The translations under genes and the position numbers were made by a program. DNA of 64,000 nt, from positions 744,001-808,000 of the forward strand of contig SAXG01000015.1 of assembly GCA_012932865.1 (NCBI GenBank), given 5' to 3'. Shown here one piece after another: positions 1-11,776 of the stretch. The stretch's first letter is position 1. Every line of letters starts with the position of its first letter. The notes under the pieces are model-generated. The model worked only from the letters and a program-made list of their open reading frames with translations, was not told the DNA's origin and ran no database searches. The DNA comes from Amylostereum areolatum (taxonomy: Eukaryota; Basidiomycota; Agaricomycetes; Russulales; Stereaceae).

Positions 1-1570
1 GTTTAGCCTTCTTCTTAGGAGGGGGCGACGACTCTGATTCAGACTCGGGGACTGCGACCCTGGAAGAAGTAGCGCGGGGGGGAGAAGGCATGTTCGAGGG
101 GGGCTTCGAGCGTGCGGCCGACGTTGGAGGAGCGCTCACGGATGAGAAAGAGAGCCTAGTACTAGTTTTGGAGTTGACTTCGGTCTGCGCCACAGGGGGA
201 GGTGCTATTTCGACGTCGTCATCCGGTTCTGTTTCGGAATCCGACGCTAAGGGGGCTCCTGTGGGCTGAGAATGTGTTGGACTGGGATCAGAAGATGTGC
301 CAATTTCTGGTTCAGGTTGAGGTTCGTCCACTGCCATAGGTTCTGGCTGTACATAGGAAGAGCGCTCATAAATCGAATGTCAGACAGAATGGAGAAAACC
401 CATCCTACCTCGGGGCTTGGAGAACGAGCCTTTGGCGGTGAGGGAGGTATATCGTTGATGCGGGTATTCTTCGCGGAATGACTTGAGACTGGCCGTGACG
501 GAAGTGACGGAGGGCGAGGTAGCCTAAGGTCCGGCCTATCTGATTCAGAAAGAATTCGCGCTGCAAAAAGGGAGAATCAGCTTTAGACGTCAACGTCACG
601 CATAGGGGGAAACGTACGGAGGGTCGGGTTAAAATCGAAGAGGGCGGACATCCGGCGAAGTGTTGTCGATACACGAGGTCGCGTAATCGCATTTTTCAGG
701 TGGGTGTCGACACTCCTCCGTGCTGTCCTTCCAATTTTGTCCACAGCCTGGATTTTTAGAGCCGCGTGGTTGTTAGCGAGCCCAAAATTGCCTGCCACTT
801 AAGATCGCACCTTTTCGAGATCGCCTTCGGACATGTCGCACACAGGATCTGACGATGTGAAGGCGAGATGAACGGTGCTGATGAGCGGCTGGATGAGGTG
901 GCGAGAGAGAACTTCAGCCGAGAACTTGGGTCCTATGAGGAACGTTTCCCAACGCCACTTGAATGCTTCGCCGCCCAATTCAATGGCGAGATCCTGATAT
1001 GGCTCATTTAGCAAGGAGATTCAGGGAGACGCAAGGAGGCGTACAGAGTAGTGTGTGTCCGTCATATCCAAAGAGAGTTCATCCATGCCACCGAGGGTAT
1101 GCGCGTCAAAAAGGTATTGAAGGACCTGGTCGAGCCAGCCCTCATGCGCGTCTGAAGGTGGGGGATATTGGGACGGAGAAGAGGCAGGGTTGAGGTTATA
1201 CCATCTGCGCGAAAGCTGCTTGCTGGAGAGAACTAATAAAACCGAACATGAGACGGAAACACTGGCGCTGCTATGCAATTAACTAAACGTACCTTCAGCC
1301 CAAACAGTCTTCGTGTCTGTGATCATAAACACACAAGTTTGGTCCACAAAAGACGCGTGAAATTTCTACTAGAGGTGGAAGGCGGTGAGGATCGTGGAAG
1401 GAGGAAGAAAGGAGTGGGCTATACCATGAGGTAGGGCACAGACGCTTCGGCGTCGACCTTGACCAGCCATTCTTTCGAGAGCAGGGCCTTCGAATGCTCC
1501 TGAAGCCAAATCAGCAAAAGAATGGCAGCAACTGATATTTCCGTACCTCAGAGAAGTATTCTAAAGACAT
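1..1570 (-). CDS. XLF: XLF/NHEJ1-like non-homologous end-joining factor, 3' end outside window
   Basis: Eight exons can be joined in frame: 1547-1570, 1425-1499, 1293-1365, 1045-1232, 811-993, 618-747, 409-560 and 346 to the left edge. The start at 1570 gives MSLEYFSEEHSKALLSKEWL, the usual beginning of the XLF head domain. Further hallmarks are a tryptophan followed by LSSKQLSRRW, then FKWRWETFLIG and LSRHLIQPLI, which correspond to the head-domain end and the conserved 'W.F...L....L...HLI.PL' segment of human XLF. A helical stretch follows, then a Ser/Pro/Glu-rich disordered tail of about 150 residues that ends at the window edge in PPPKKKAK. XLF tails normally finish with a basic Ku-binding motif, so the true C-terminus is probably just outside. 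XLF bridges DNA ends with XRCC4/Lif1 and ligase IV in the nucleus. The family assignment is by recognised motifs, not by search. All splice sites are GT-AG and no frame breaks were needed. Confidence 0.85.
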
Positions 1571-1818
1571 TTGGGGAGATTTACCGGAGGATCAGAGAGA
1601 TTATGTTGTACGAGAGAACGGAGATGAGGGGAGAGACCAAGCGGCAGGCGGCATCGGCCGGCGAGCGGCGAGCGCCTTCAACTTCAAGTTTCCTCTTCTC
1701 TCCGCCATCTTGTTCTTCACCAGAGCCGGCCAGACATCATACAGGCCCATTCTCATTATTACTATACTTCAACTTAAGCCTCAAAGCTTGACTACAACCC
1801 CAAAATCTATAACACATC
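1571..1818. promoter_or_regulatory. Shared divergent promoter of XLF-like and FHA/G-patch genes
   Basis: The start codons of the two flanking genes are 248 bp apart on opposite strands. The part nearest the rightward gene is C/T-rich on the plus strand (about 1676-1790), as seen before many genes in this window. No TATA box or binding site can be assigned. Coordinated control of the two genes is only an inference from distance. Confidence 0.5.
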
Positions 1819-3006
1819 ATGGCTGGCACAAGCCTGACCCCAGATATTGCCTACGATCCTGCCTTCGAATGGCCTGGCCTTTCATCGGGCTCCCCTTCAC
1901 CTCCTCCCAGCGCGCCCCCCCTTCCCATAAATCGCCCCACCCTCCGCCTCCTTGTTAACCAAAGTACCGTTCTCTCGCGCCGCCATCGTCTCGCGATCCT
2001 CGACGGCATTTCCGAGGTTCAACTCGCTCGCGATGCCGCACCTGCATGCAGCGACACGCCGCGAATCCGCCTCAAGGAGCTTGCGGTGTCCAAGTTGCAC
2101 GCAACGATTTTCTGGGACGAAACGCGCCATGAATGGGCCGTCGTGGATATGGGTTCGAAGCACGGCACATTTGTCGCCTCTGGCGAGATCGAAGGCCAGG
2201 CAGATTTGACAGGACAGGCCTCCGCAGGGGTGCGGCTTTCTGCCCCACGCGTCGCAAGCGTACCCAGAGGACTCCGTCATCTGGACCGTCTATCCATCGG
2301 TGGGACGACCTTCCTCGTGCACGTACATGCAGAACAACTGCCTTGCGTCGAATGCTCTGCGTCCGCGTCCGACGCTGGAGACGAGATCCCCCTCTTCGAC
2401 GTCAAGAGTAACGGAGAGAAACGTAAACGGTCGGAGGAGGGCAAGGAGGGACACTACTCAGCACCAGGAATGCGCGGGGGGCGAGACGCAAAGAGGGCGC
2501 TGACGTCGCTGAAGCGCGAAATGCTCAGCCGATCTGACTCTGCGCTAGGTGTTGACGCTGACGCTGGAGCAATGTACGTGGATCGGTCGGCGCGGCGACG
2601 CGCATTGCATCGGACCTCTGCGCTAGACACCCCTGGCCTTACGTCCATTATGCATCCCCCTCAAGCTGTTGTTCGACAGCCGCCTCCACCTTTACGGGCC
2701 GCACCCCCACCCCCGATGCGTCGGCCTTCGCCGCCACGTTCGGCCCCTTCAGCCCCTTTGGCGGCGTCGAATATTGGACATCGGCTGTTGATGAAACAAG
2801 GCTGGCAACCCGGATCCGCGTTGGGCCTTGAAGAGGAGGATGGCGGGGAGAGTACGCGTCTGGTCGAGCCTCTTCGACCCGTCAGCTTGGCGCGGAGGGC
2901 GGGGCTGGGTATGGTAGAAAGCAAGGTGAAAGACGCGGACGGATCTACAGCGCTGAACTGGTCGGAGAAGCGGTGGCGGGACACACAGCTTACTCACGGA
3001 AGGTGA
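1819..3006 (+). CDS. FHA and G-patch domain protein (AGGF1-like)
   Basis: A single exon of 395 residues. Residues about 55-175 form an FHA domain: a core with LKELAVSKLHATIFW, then WAVVDMGSKHGTFV, carrying the Ser and Asn/His-Gly positions typical of phosphothreonine-binding FHA folds. The middle is a charged, Pro-rich linker with short basic runs (KRKR) that could act as a nuclear signal. Residues about 320-375 form a G-patch (IGHRLLMKQGWQPGSALG, later ARRAGLG), a glycine-rich motif that activates DEAH helicases in RNA processing. FHA plus G-patch is the architecture of human AGGF1 and its fungal relatives, so a nuclear RNA-processing role is likely. The ATG at 1819 is the first in frame and lies head to head with the XLF-like gene. 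No introns are needed. Confidence 0.85.
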   Translation: MAGTSLTPDIAYDPAFEWPGLSSGSPSPPPSAPPLPINRPTLRLLVNQSTVLSRRHRLAILDGISEVQLARDAAPACSDTPRIRLKELAVSKLHATIFWDETRHEWAVVDMGSKHGTFVASGEIEGQADLTGQASAGVRLSAPRVASVPRGLRHLDRLSIGGTTFLVHVHAEQLPCVECSASASDAGDEIPLFDVKSNGEKRKRSEEGKEGHYSAPGMRGGRDAKRALTSLKREMLSRSDSALGVDADAGAMYVDRSARRRALHRTSALDTPGLTSIMHPPQAVVRQPPPPLRAAPPPPMRRPSPPRSAPSAPLAASNIGHRLLMKQGWQPGSALGLEEEDGGESTRLVEPLRPVSLARRAGLGMVESKVKDADGSTALNWSEKRWRDTQLTHGR

Positions 3007-3862
3007 AGGAGGGCAAGGGCGTCCCCCCTGCGTGGACCCGTACCACGATTTTGATTGTGATAATCGACATGAATCCAACTAGAGGAGTTGCAGCGGTTTG
3101 GACAGGAAGCAGGGTGTTACCAGAAACATCCGATCCCGCATTCTACCCGATGGTCAAGAAGCTTGAGACCTGGCGGAACGTACATATCGTGGGGTTGGGC
3201 AATATATTTTGCAACTGCAAACCATCGGGTAGCCGTGAGCGAGCGTTCAAGCTTTCCACGACGGCGTACGTGGATGTATGTATAAGGGGCTTGCTCAAAG
3301 CCGCGAGGCACAAATGCATGGTGATGATTATCGAGGAACAAATTGCTCCATCTCTGATGATCATGCGAAAGAAAAAGTGTATCGACACTTGGGACAACCA
3401 CGATTCAAGTTGGGGATTTGTTTGGAGCAACAAGCGATGGTTTTCGGCAGAATCACGGTACAGAGAGAAAACGTTCAAGGCAGACTCGCAGAGCGCAAGA
3501 CGCGACACGATCCCGTGACTGAGCGCGAAAAGGAGCGGAGGCCGGAACGGAAGCCGGGAAGGTCACGTGAAGTTGGAATGACATTGGGTTGGAACGGTTT
3601 GCTCTTGTCCACGAAGACGGCCGTCGTCCTTCGACTCTCCAGTTCTCCTCATAGCCTATTTTCTTTCCCCTTCTCCTCTTCCTCGTCCTCGAGCATCCCG
3701 CCCATTTCCACAGCGGTCGTATATTCCGAAGGAGCACTCTTCTGTTCTCTTTCTTCCTCTCGCTCCCGGCCACCCCCACCTCCTCTCTCACCTCCACACA
3801 ACGCCGCCGCCTTCTCCCATTCTACCCAGTACATATCTTTTTTCTACGCACATCCCCTACAG
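3007..3862. other. Intergenic region before the cyclin gene
   Basis: No convincing gene. Small frames on both strands lack recognisable motifs. The last 260 bases (about 3600-3860) are strongly C/T-rich on the plus strand and end just before the cyclin start, consistent with a fungal promoter and 5' leader. Confidence 0.5.
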
Positions 3863-5648
3863 ATGGCACACCGTGTAAGCAACCCCTTTTCCTCCCCCTC
3901 GCCACCGCATCCTCATCGTCGTCATGTTTCGTTTTCTCCAGATCCCCCTCAGGACCCGTATAGGCCCACAACGTACTAAGAATGCCGATGAGAACGCCTC
4001 CAGCAAGCTTCGCCAAACGAGCAGCATTACGCAGGCCGCCGCTGCTCGCGTCGCTCTTCCTGCTGGCAATGCCACCAAGGCCGGCGTCGCCCTCCAACGC
4101 CCCGTCTTGAACGAAGTCACGACAATTGCCGTAAACCGCAGGGTAATGCTTCTCCCTCTCCCGTTTTCTTCCCGCTCACCTTCCCCCCCTCGTCCAGAAC
4201 ACCCTGAGGAAGCTCAAGGGCAAAGACAAGGAACCGGATGCCGGCGAGAAGCGCTCTCGCTCGTCATCCGTTGTCGACCCTCCCCAGCGTGTCCCCCTCG
4301 GCCCCGGCCGTATTCCAACTTCCCAAACACATTCCGGTTCCTTCAAATCGCTCCGTGTCCAACGCCCCCCACCTGCCCAAGCTCAGCGCATCTTCTCTCA
4401 AGAGCCGGAGCCCGGACCACCTCTCACCATCGCTGAAGAAGACTTCGTCATTCCTAGCTCGGACCTGGAGCATGGGATGGACCTTGAGGACGAGGGCGTC
4501 CCCGAATCCGAGGTTGAGGCCATGATTGAGGTTCAAGATAGCGACGAGGAGGAGGACCAGTTGGCTCTTGCAGAACCACCTCGAGAGTATATCTGGCCAG
4601 AAGCTTCTCCTGCTCGTGCCGCTCGGTATGAGCAAGAGGTTAACGAAATTCGCGCCCGCTTTGACACCGAGGACGAGGAGTACGATGCCACGATGGTTTC
4701 CGAGTACGCCGACGACATTTTTGAGTACATGAACGACTTGGAGGTTTGTATTGGCTCTTCGATGACCTTGACGACGTTGATGCTAATCCTCCCATAGGAG
4801 GAAATCATGCCTAGCGCCACCTACATGGACGAACAGAACGAAATCACCTGGGCCATGCGCCAAACCCTCATCGACTGGCTTCTTCAAGTCCACCTCCGTT
4901 ACCACATGCTACCCGAAACCCTTTGGATCGCGGTCAACATTGTCGACCGCTTTCTCACCCAGCGCGTTGTGTCCTTGGTGAAGCTACAGCTTGTCGGCGT
5001 CACAGCGATGTTCATCGCCAGCAAGTACGAAGAGATTCTTGCCCCGTCCGCGGATGAGTTCGTCTTCATGACCGAGAACGGTTACTCCAAGAAAGAGATC
5101 CTCAAGGGCGAACGAATCGTTCTCCAGACCCTCGACTTCAAGATCTCCCACTACTGTTCCCCGTATAGCTGGATGCGGAAGATCAGCAAAGCCGACGACT
5201 ACGACATCCAGACGCGCACCTTGAGCAAGTTCCTCGCAGAGGTTACCCTATTAGACCACCGCTTCCTTCGCGTCAAGCCCAGCATGGTCGCTGCAGTTGG
5301 GATGTACACCGCAAGACGGATGTTGGGTGGGGACTGGGTGCGTATCTCATCATGGTTGTAAGCAGGAAGCTTCGATTCTTGCTTGCGCCTCCCTCTTTTC
5401 CATCACGTGGTTCTTATTGTCACGTTATTTTTTAGAACGAGGCATTTGTTTGCTACTCAGGCTACACCGAGGAGCAGCTCGCTCCTGGCTTCTCTTTCAT
5501 CGTGGAGAAGATTGCTGAGCCTGGCTTCGAGAAGCTCTACTTGTACAAGAAATACGCCCACAAGAAGTTCCTCAAGGCAGCGTGCTACGCCGTCGACAAG
5601 GCGCGCGAGATTGCGGGCCTTCTGCAGCCTGAGGACATGATGGAGTAG
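3863..5648 (+). CDS. B-type cyclin (G2/mitotic)
   Basis: Five exons: 3863-3874, 3942-4142, 4198-4743, 4798-5337 and 5436-5648, giving 503 residues with no frame breaks. The first exon codes only for MAHR. A destruction-box-like RPVLNEVTT lies near residue 55, where APC/C substrates carry RxxL. An acidic linker follows. The N-terminal cyclin box begins about residue 265: EYMNDLE then EITWAMRQTLIDWLLQVH, the MRxxLxDWLxxVH signature of B cyclins, then FIASKYEE and LDFKISHYCSPYSWMRKISK. The C-terminal cyclin box carries FLAEVTLLDHRFL and ends in an LQPEDMME tail. It should activate Cdk1 for mitotic entry and be destroyed at anaphase. The fourth intron (5338-5435) is longer than the others. Confidence 0.95.
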
Positions 5649-6672
5649 ACCTACTCCTTTCTCAAAGCATCTTCCCCGCATACATCTTCATCGTCACCAT
5701 CTAGTCACCATATCTCGCCTTGTCTCTTGGATCATCCACATCTTTCCCATAGTCATTGTTCGCATCTTCGTCTTGTCTGGCCCATCACAATCGATCCCCA
5801 GTGTTTGAGTATCCTCATGTTTCCATCCCCATCGATGCCCATGCATTGTCTCGTCCTGTGTTTTCATTCCTCCATGCCTCATTATGTCTGTCGCTCTCCC
5901 TCGCTGTCGGAACCCTCGTTGCATCTTCCTTCTCTCACCTTTCTTCCGTATCCTTTCCTCTAATCCGTCTCAGTCACACCCCTGCATCGACCAGCACCCC
6001 AATATCTTTATTCATGAAAAGTGCGGTTGTTGCCTGGTGTGTGCGCTGAGATAGTTGGTCCATATGTATGATGGCATCGGACGTTTATGCATATGGCCAT
6101 CGCTCTTTCTGCACGATCTTTCCTCGCTACGCTCGTTTCTGTTCTCTCCTTTCGCCCGGTCCTTTCAGCCTCCTTGCCTGTCCATTTCGCCCATCCATTA
6201 TATATGTTCGCCTCCTGTTTCGTTCCCTCTCAGTCCCTGTATCCGTCTCGGTCTCGGTATCCTTCTCATTTGACGACCTCCCTCTCCCTCCCACCACCGC
6301 AGCGTTGGGTTGTACGCCTACGGTACTGTATATACTACATACACCCCGCGCCGGGCGCACCAGCACGCATTCTGATCCATGGTTTATATTATTGCATCGA
6401 ACAACACAGACTTCCTTCCGCGTGAACGTGAACCTGTCGGCAATACCCAAGAGGAAGCTTTCAACCGCAGCGGATTCAAGAATCAAATTCCTCGAACACC
6501 AAATGTCACGACGTACTGTCCCGGAGTTCTTGAAGTCCGTCGAGGTGCTTGCCGGACGCTCGCGCCTGAAACGTATTCACATGTCTCTCGCGCTCCCCGC
6601 GTCATAAGACGGAGCGCGTCTCAATCTGTCTACCCATTACCCCAGTTACCCCGTCCACTCTCCCCGCACACT
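5649..6672. other. Cyclin 3' region and FOX2 promoter
   Basis: No gene is supported. The segment is C/T-rich on the plus strand over long stretches (about 5700-6300), and its frames are low-complexity Ser/Leu/Pro translations of that bias. Both flanking genes point right, so this should hold the cyclin 3' UTR and terminator and the FOX2 promoter. Confidence 0.5.
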
Positions 6673-9600
6673 ATGTCTCTTTCTTTCAAAGGTCACACAG
6701 TCGTCGTTACAGGCGCAGGAGGAGGTCTCGGAAGAGCGTGAGTTCTCTGATCCTGTGCGGAAAACTCAAACTAATTCTTGTTCGTGTACAAGGTATTGTC
6801 TCCTCTATGGCTCGCGAGGAGCAAACATCGTCGTCAACGACTTTAACCGCGACGCTGCCCAGAAGGTAGTGGATGAGATCGTCGCTGGTGCGTCGCATTC
6901 CTCGTGTTTCGCCGGATGCAATCCTCTAATACCAGTTGCTCACATAGCCGGCGGACGCGCGGTCGTGAACACCTCTTCCGTTGCCGATGGTGCCGCGGTC
7001 ATCAAGACCGCCGTCGATGCCTTCGGTGGTGTCACAATACTCATTAACAATGCCGGAATCCTGCGCGACAAAGGGTGCGACTGTCTTTCCCTTGTTCCTA
7101 CGGCTTTGGCTGAACTCGGATCAGGTTCAAGAACATGACCGACAAAGAGTTCGATCAAGTCCAAGAGGTGCATCTCAAGGGTGCGTTCTCATGTACGAAG
7201 GCTGCGTGGCCTATCTTCCGCAAGCAAAAGTTTGGCCGCGTCGTGAACACTGCGAGTGCTGCTGGATTGTTCGGTATGTTTCCTGAACTGGAATCCTCTG
7301 GTCTTGTGACTTAACATTTGCCTTCTCCGTAGGTAACTTCGGTCAGGCAAACTACAGCGCGGCGAAGATGGGTTTGATTGCATTTACGAAGACAATCGCA
7401 CGCGAAGGCGCGAAGTACAACATCTTCTCCACCGCGATCGCTCCTGTACGTCTCTTATAACACTCCTGAACATGGCCTGACAATTGTTCTTGGTAGATCG
7501 CTGCGTCCGCCATGACAGCAACAGTCATGCCCCCAGAAATGCTTGCCCACTTCGGGGTATGTTGTTGACCCGCCTGGTGTCCAGCGACTTACTGACCTTA
7601 CCTTTGGTAGCCGGAATTCGTCGCACCGTTTGTGACTGCCGTCACCCACCCCGACGGCCCCGACGCCAATGGCCGAGTCTTCGTACTCGGCGCAGGATAT
7701 GTTTCGGAGATCCGTTGGGAGCGAAGCCGCGGGACCATCTTCAAGACGGATGCCAGCTTCACACCATCAGCTGTAGGCATCCTTATTGCCGCTGTCCCAG
7801 TCTATTCTCTTACATGTTTCCTTGCAGGTGAAAGCACGCTGGGATGAACTCACGGATTTCACGAATGCGGAATAGTGCGTTCCATGGCATTCTTGGTGCC
7901 GATATCGTAGTGCTTACAGCCGCGCAGTCCGCAAAATGTCACTGACGTCAATATTGTCGAGAAGCTGGAGAAGGCGAAGGCAGCTCCTCCGAATCCGCAG
8001 AGCTCCCCCGAAGTTCGTTTCGACGGGAAAACCGCCATCATCACCGGTGCGGGTGCCGGCTTGGGTCGCTCCTACGCCGCTATGTTCGCTCGTCTAGGAG
8101 CGAATGTCGTGGTCAACGATGTCAGCCCGCAGGGTGCCCAAGTCGTGGTCGACGAGATCACGAAAGGTGCGCTTGCATTTCGTCCTTAAAAGCTGAGCTT
8201 CCTCTGACATACCTGAACAGCCGGCGGAAAAGCTGTAGCAGCAGTTTGTTCAGCGGAGGACGGGGAGGGAATAGTCAAGGCCGCGCTCGACGCGTTCGGT
8301 GGTGTCCATATTCTTGTGGCGAATGCCGGCATCCTGCGCGATAAATCATTCACTGCCATGTCCGAGGCAGAGTGGGATGCTGTTCTCGCTGTTCACCTAT
8401 GGGGAACCTACAAGGTAGTTTCAAAGCCCATATACTATGTTTCAGTTGACTTATTCTTCATAACAGTGCGCGAAAGCCGTCTGGCCCATCTTTCAAAAGC
8501 AGAAGTACGGCCGAATCTTGACCACGGCGTCGGGCGTCGGTATATGTAAGTCCTCATGCATATCTCCCTCAACAGAGTTGCTGACGCGTTATTTTTCTCA
8601 GACGGAAACTTCGGCCAAACTAACTACTGCACAGCCAAGGCGGCTATCATCGGCCTCACCCGCACCCTTGCCATTGAGGGTAAGAAATACAACATTCTGG
8701 CCAACGCCCTTGCTCCTTCCGCTGGCACGGCGATGACTAGCACTATCTGGTGCGTGGATACTTCCGGTCTGTGATAGAACGGAGGATTGAAAATGTGACA
8801 GGCCCCAAGAAATGGTAGACGCTTTCAAGGTATGGCACGTTTAATACGCGCTCAAGAGGCTATCTCATAATACACTTTCAGCCTGACTTCGTCGCCCCAG
8901 TGGTTGGATACCTCACCAGTGCTGGTTCGTATCGCGTACCCCTGTGAATTAACAACCGCTTACAGATGTCACTTCAGACAACGAAGACACCAGTGGTGCT
9001 CTGTTCGAGGTCTCCGGTGGATGGGCTGCACAAGTCCGCTGGCAACTCGCGGGTGGACACGGATTCTCGGTGAGAAAGACGCTGAGCCCAGAAGACATCA
9101 TCTCGAAGTGGGATATCATCACTAACTTCGGTGGGAGAACACTTCATTTGACTAGCCTTATCGAGTGCCTAACAAAGTGCAGATGACGGCCGCACCTCAA
9201 ACCCTGCGTCTACCCAAGAAGGCATGGAGCCTGTAAGCGATTAACGTTTTCTTCCAAAGTATCTCGCCTGAACCTGCATAGCTCGTCGCCAACTTCAGCA
9301 ATGAAGAGGAACCTGCTTCTCCCTACGACGACCCGGAAGACTCGCAACTAGTTAAGGACGCGAAGAAGGAAGTTGCCGAACCTGTAGAGTTCAACTATAC
9401 CGAACGCGACGTCATCCTGTACAACCTTGGCATTGGGGCGACGGAGAAGGAGCTCCAATGGACTTACGAGGGCCATGAAGCGTTCTCCGCCTTACCGACG
9501 TTCGGTGTCATCCCCCAATTCCAGGCGAGCAGTACGCTCCCGCTAGACTGGTTGCCCAACTTCAATCCTGTGCGTGTATCTCATAATCTGACGGCTGCGG

Positions 9601-10692
9601 ACTAACCTTACATGTCCCCTTTTTCGCAGGCGAAGCTGCTTCATGGGGAACAATATCTCAGTATAAACGGCCCTATTCCTACTAGCGGGGAGCTTATTAA
9701 CGAGGCGCGGTAAGTTCATCACCATGCCACCCCCTCATGCAAACCCTCTAATCACTGCCTCTGCACGTCTAGACTACTCGAGGTCCTCGACAAGGGTAAG
9801 GCGGCGGCCGTGACTGCCGTGGTAACCACCAAGGATAAACACTCCGGGAGGGTTATATTCGAGACGCAATCGACGCTTGTCATCCGTGGTGCTGGTGGAT
9901 TTGGCGGCAAACGGACTGGCAACGGTGAGGCTAGATAGCACATCTGAACGCAAATCTGTACTCAATGGCTATCGGCAGACCGCGGCCCTGCAAGTGCCCC
10001 CAACACTCCCCCAAAACGTCAACCCGATGCTATCCTTGAGGAGAAGACGACGCCTTCACAGGCAGCACTATATCGGTGCGTTCTTCGTGGCCAGCTATAC
10101 CACCCGTGCTGAACGTAATCCTCCATAGCCTGAGTGGTGATGCGAACCCCCTTCACGTGCGTCCCTTCATCATCCTCGCCCCTCGTCCGATTTCTAAACA
10201 TGGTGTTACCTCACAGATTGTCCCCGAGTTCGCCGCGGTGGGTGGCTTCGACCGACCTATTCTCCACGGTGAGCCAGCATGTCCATCACCCCCCTGAAAC
10301 ACCTCTGACGGGACGCGAAACGACAGGCTTGTGCTTCATGGGCATTGCGGGCAAGCATGTCTACAAAACATATGGCGAATTCAAAGACATCAAAGTTCGG
10401 TGAGTACTGTCAGGCCGTGCCGCCTGTTTCATACATACTCATCACGCGTACATCCAGGTTCGCGAGTGTTGTGTTCCCCGGCGAGACCCTCATTACGGAG
10501 ATGTGGAAAGAGGGCGACAAAGTCATCTTCCGTAAGCATTAGCCCTCTCGACGAGTTTTTGGACCCGGATCCTGACCTTGCTCCACCTTGTTCTCTTTAG
10601 AAATGAAGGTGAAGGAGCGGGGTACGACGGTGCTTGCGGCGGCCGGTGCTACGCTTGTAAACTCTGGTGCGTCTGTCAAGGCGAAGCTTTGA
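6673..10692 (+). CDS. FOX2: Peroxisomal multifunctional beta-oxidation enzyme (2-enoyl-CoA hydratase 2 / 3-hydroxyacyl-CoA dehydrogenase)
   Basis: About 25 exons join in frame through 24 GT-AG introns, from [20 protein letters not shown] to a stop at 10690-10692. Three domains are visible. The first SDR has [11 protein letters not shown] for NAD binding, INNAG, and the active site Ser..Tyr-Ser-Ala-Ala-Lys in NYSAAK. The second SDR has [20 protein letters not shown] and NYCTAK. A hydratase-2 domain has [11 protein letters not shown] followed by [19 protein letters not shown], matching the conserved Asp/His dyad motif of MaoC-like hydratases. The protein ends in AKL, a canonical PTS1 peroxisome import signal. 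It should catalyse the second and third steps of fatty-acid beta-oxidation via D-3-hydroxyacyl-CoA. I see no SCP2 domain, as expected for fungi. One acceptor (before YPQNVTDVN, near 7926) needed a choice between two nearby AGs. Confidence 0.95.
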
Positions 10693-11776
10693 CCGGGGAC
10701 ACACTGTACACGTCTTGTGTGCGCCATATGAACTCACGTCGTGACGCACCTCTGTATTTATCGTATGCGGAGCCTTGCATCTGTGTTGTATCATCCTACT
10801 TCTTTCAGGTCATTACTCAGGCCTCAGGCCGCGCTTGTGTGGTTGACGTCACTCTATACTGCCATGGGATGGAGCAAGTAACACGCTGATCGAATGACAT
10901 GTGAGTACGTAGGTCTACTACAGAGACGACGCAGCATTGAGCGAAGTAGGACTTGGTGGGGGCGGCGATAGGGTGGTATGAACAGGAAAATATGCCCCAG
11001 CTGTCGAAATACGTTACTTTGCAGACGCTTTGGCTCCTCGGTTAACGTTCCTCGGACCCAGCGTCTGAGTCAAAACCATATTGGGACTCCGTACGTTTGT
11101 CGTTCCGCGGGATTTCCGCCCAACAACGTCAAGAACAAAACTGCGGCGAGTTCTGCGGGTGTCGTAGTTTTGTGGTTATGCGCCAGCGTCATGGCTCCGC
11201 AGAAGGCGCTGATCCTTGTCCTCGGTCACGGTGGCGCCAATCCAACTGGAGAGCTGTTGTGTGGATATTGATGCGATGCAGTGACAATGTATTCCTTGGC
11301 GTTGTCATTCCTAGGAGCTACATGACGTTGGGAGCCCGGCCTACGTCAGAGGGATAGAAAGGATGGTCATTATTCAACGTGCGTGAGGAATAAATGGGGG
11401 CTGTCAGCTATGGCTACACAAGGGACGGGCACCACGACGATACGCCACTCTACGAGATCGATGTCAAAGAAGGGTGCGGAGTACGACACGACGGGGGGTT
11501 GAAAGAAGAGAAAACGTGCACGGGTATAAACAAGGGAAAGGAGGCGAAAGCTCAACGGTAGTAGGAGTCTGGAGATGCGAGAAACGGGGGACAAGAAACC
11601 ATAGTCGAGACTGTCCAAATGGTTGAATTGGGGATAGGGGGTTATTTAAGTACACCTGGAGAGATCAATAACGGGACACGACGACTCGAACGAGGGAACA
11701 AATTCTGGATGACGGGAAGACGTCCAAACAATCGCCGGTGCCCTCATCTCGAGCGCAACGCAATTAAAAAAAGCTC
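10693..11776. other. Convergent intergenic region between FOX2 and VCX1
   Basis: The flanking genes converge, so this should contain two 3' UTRs. Short frames are present on both strands but none shows family motifs, typical codon composition or consistent splicing. I see no repeat or RNA gene. Confidence 0.45.

Noticed and set aside
3143..3518. Overlapping 120-180 codon frames on both strands
   Set aside because: No family motif, no splice pattern and no codon bias resembling neighbours; treated as chance frames in an intergenic region.
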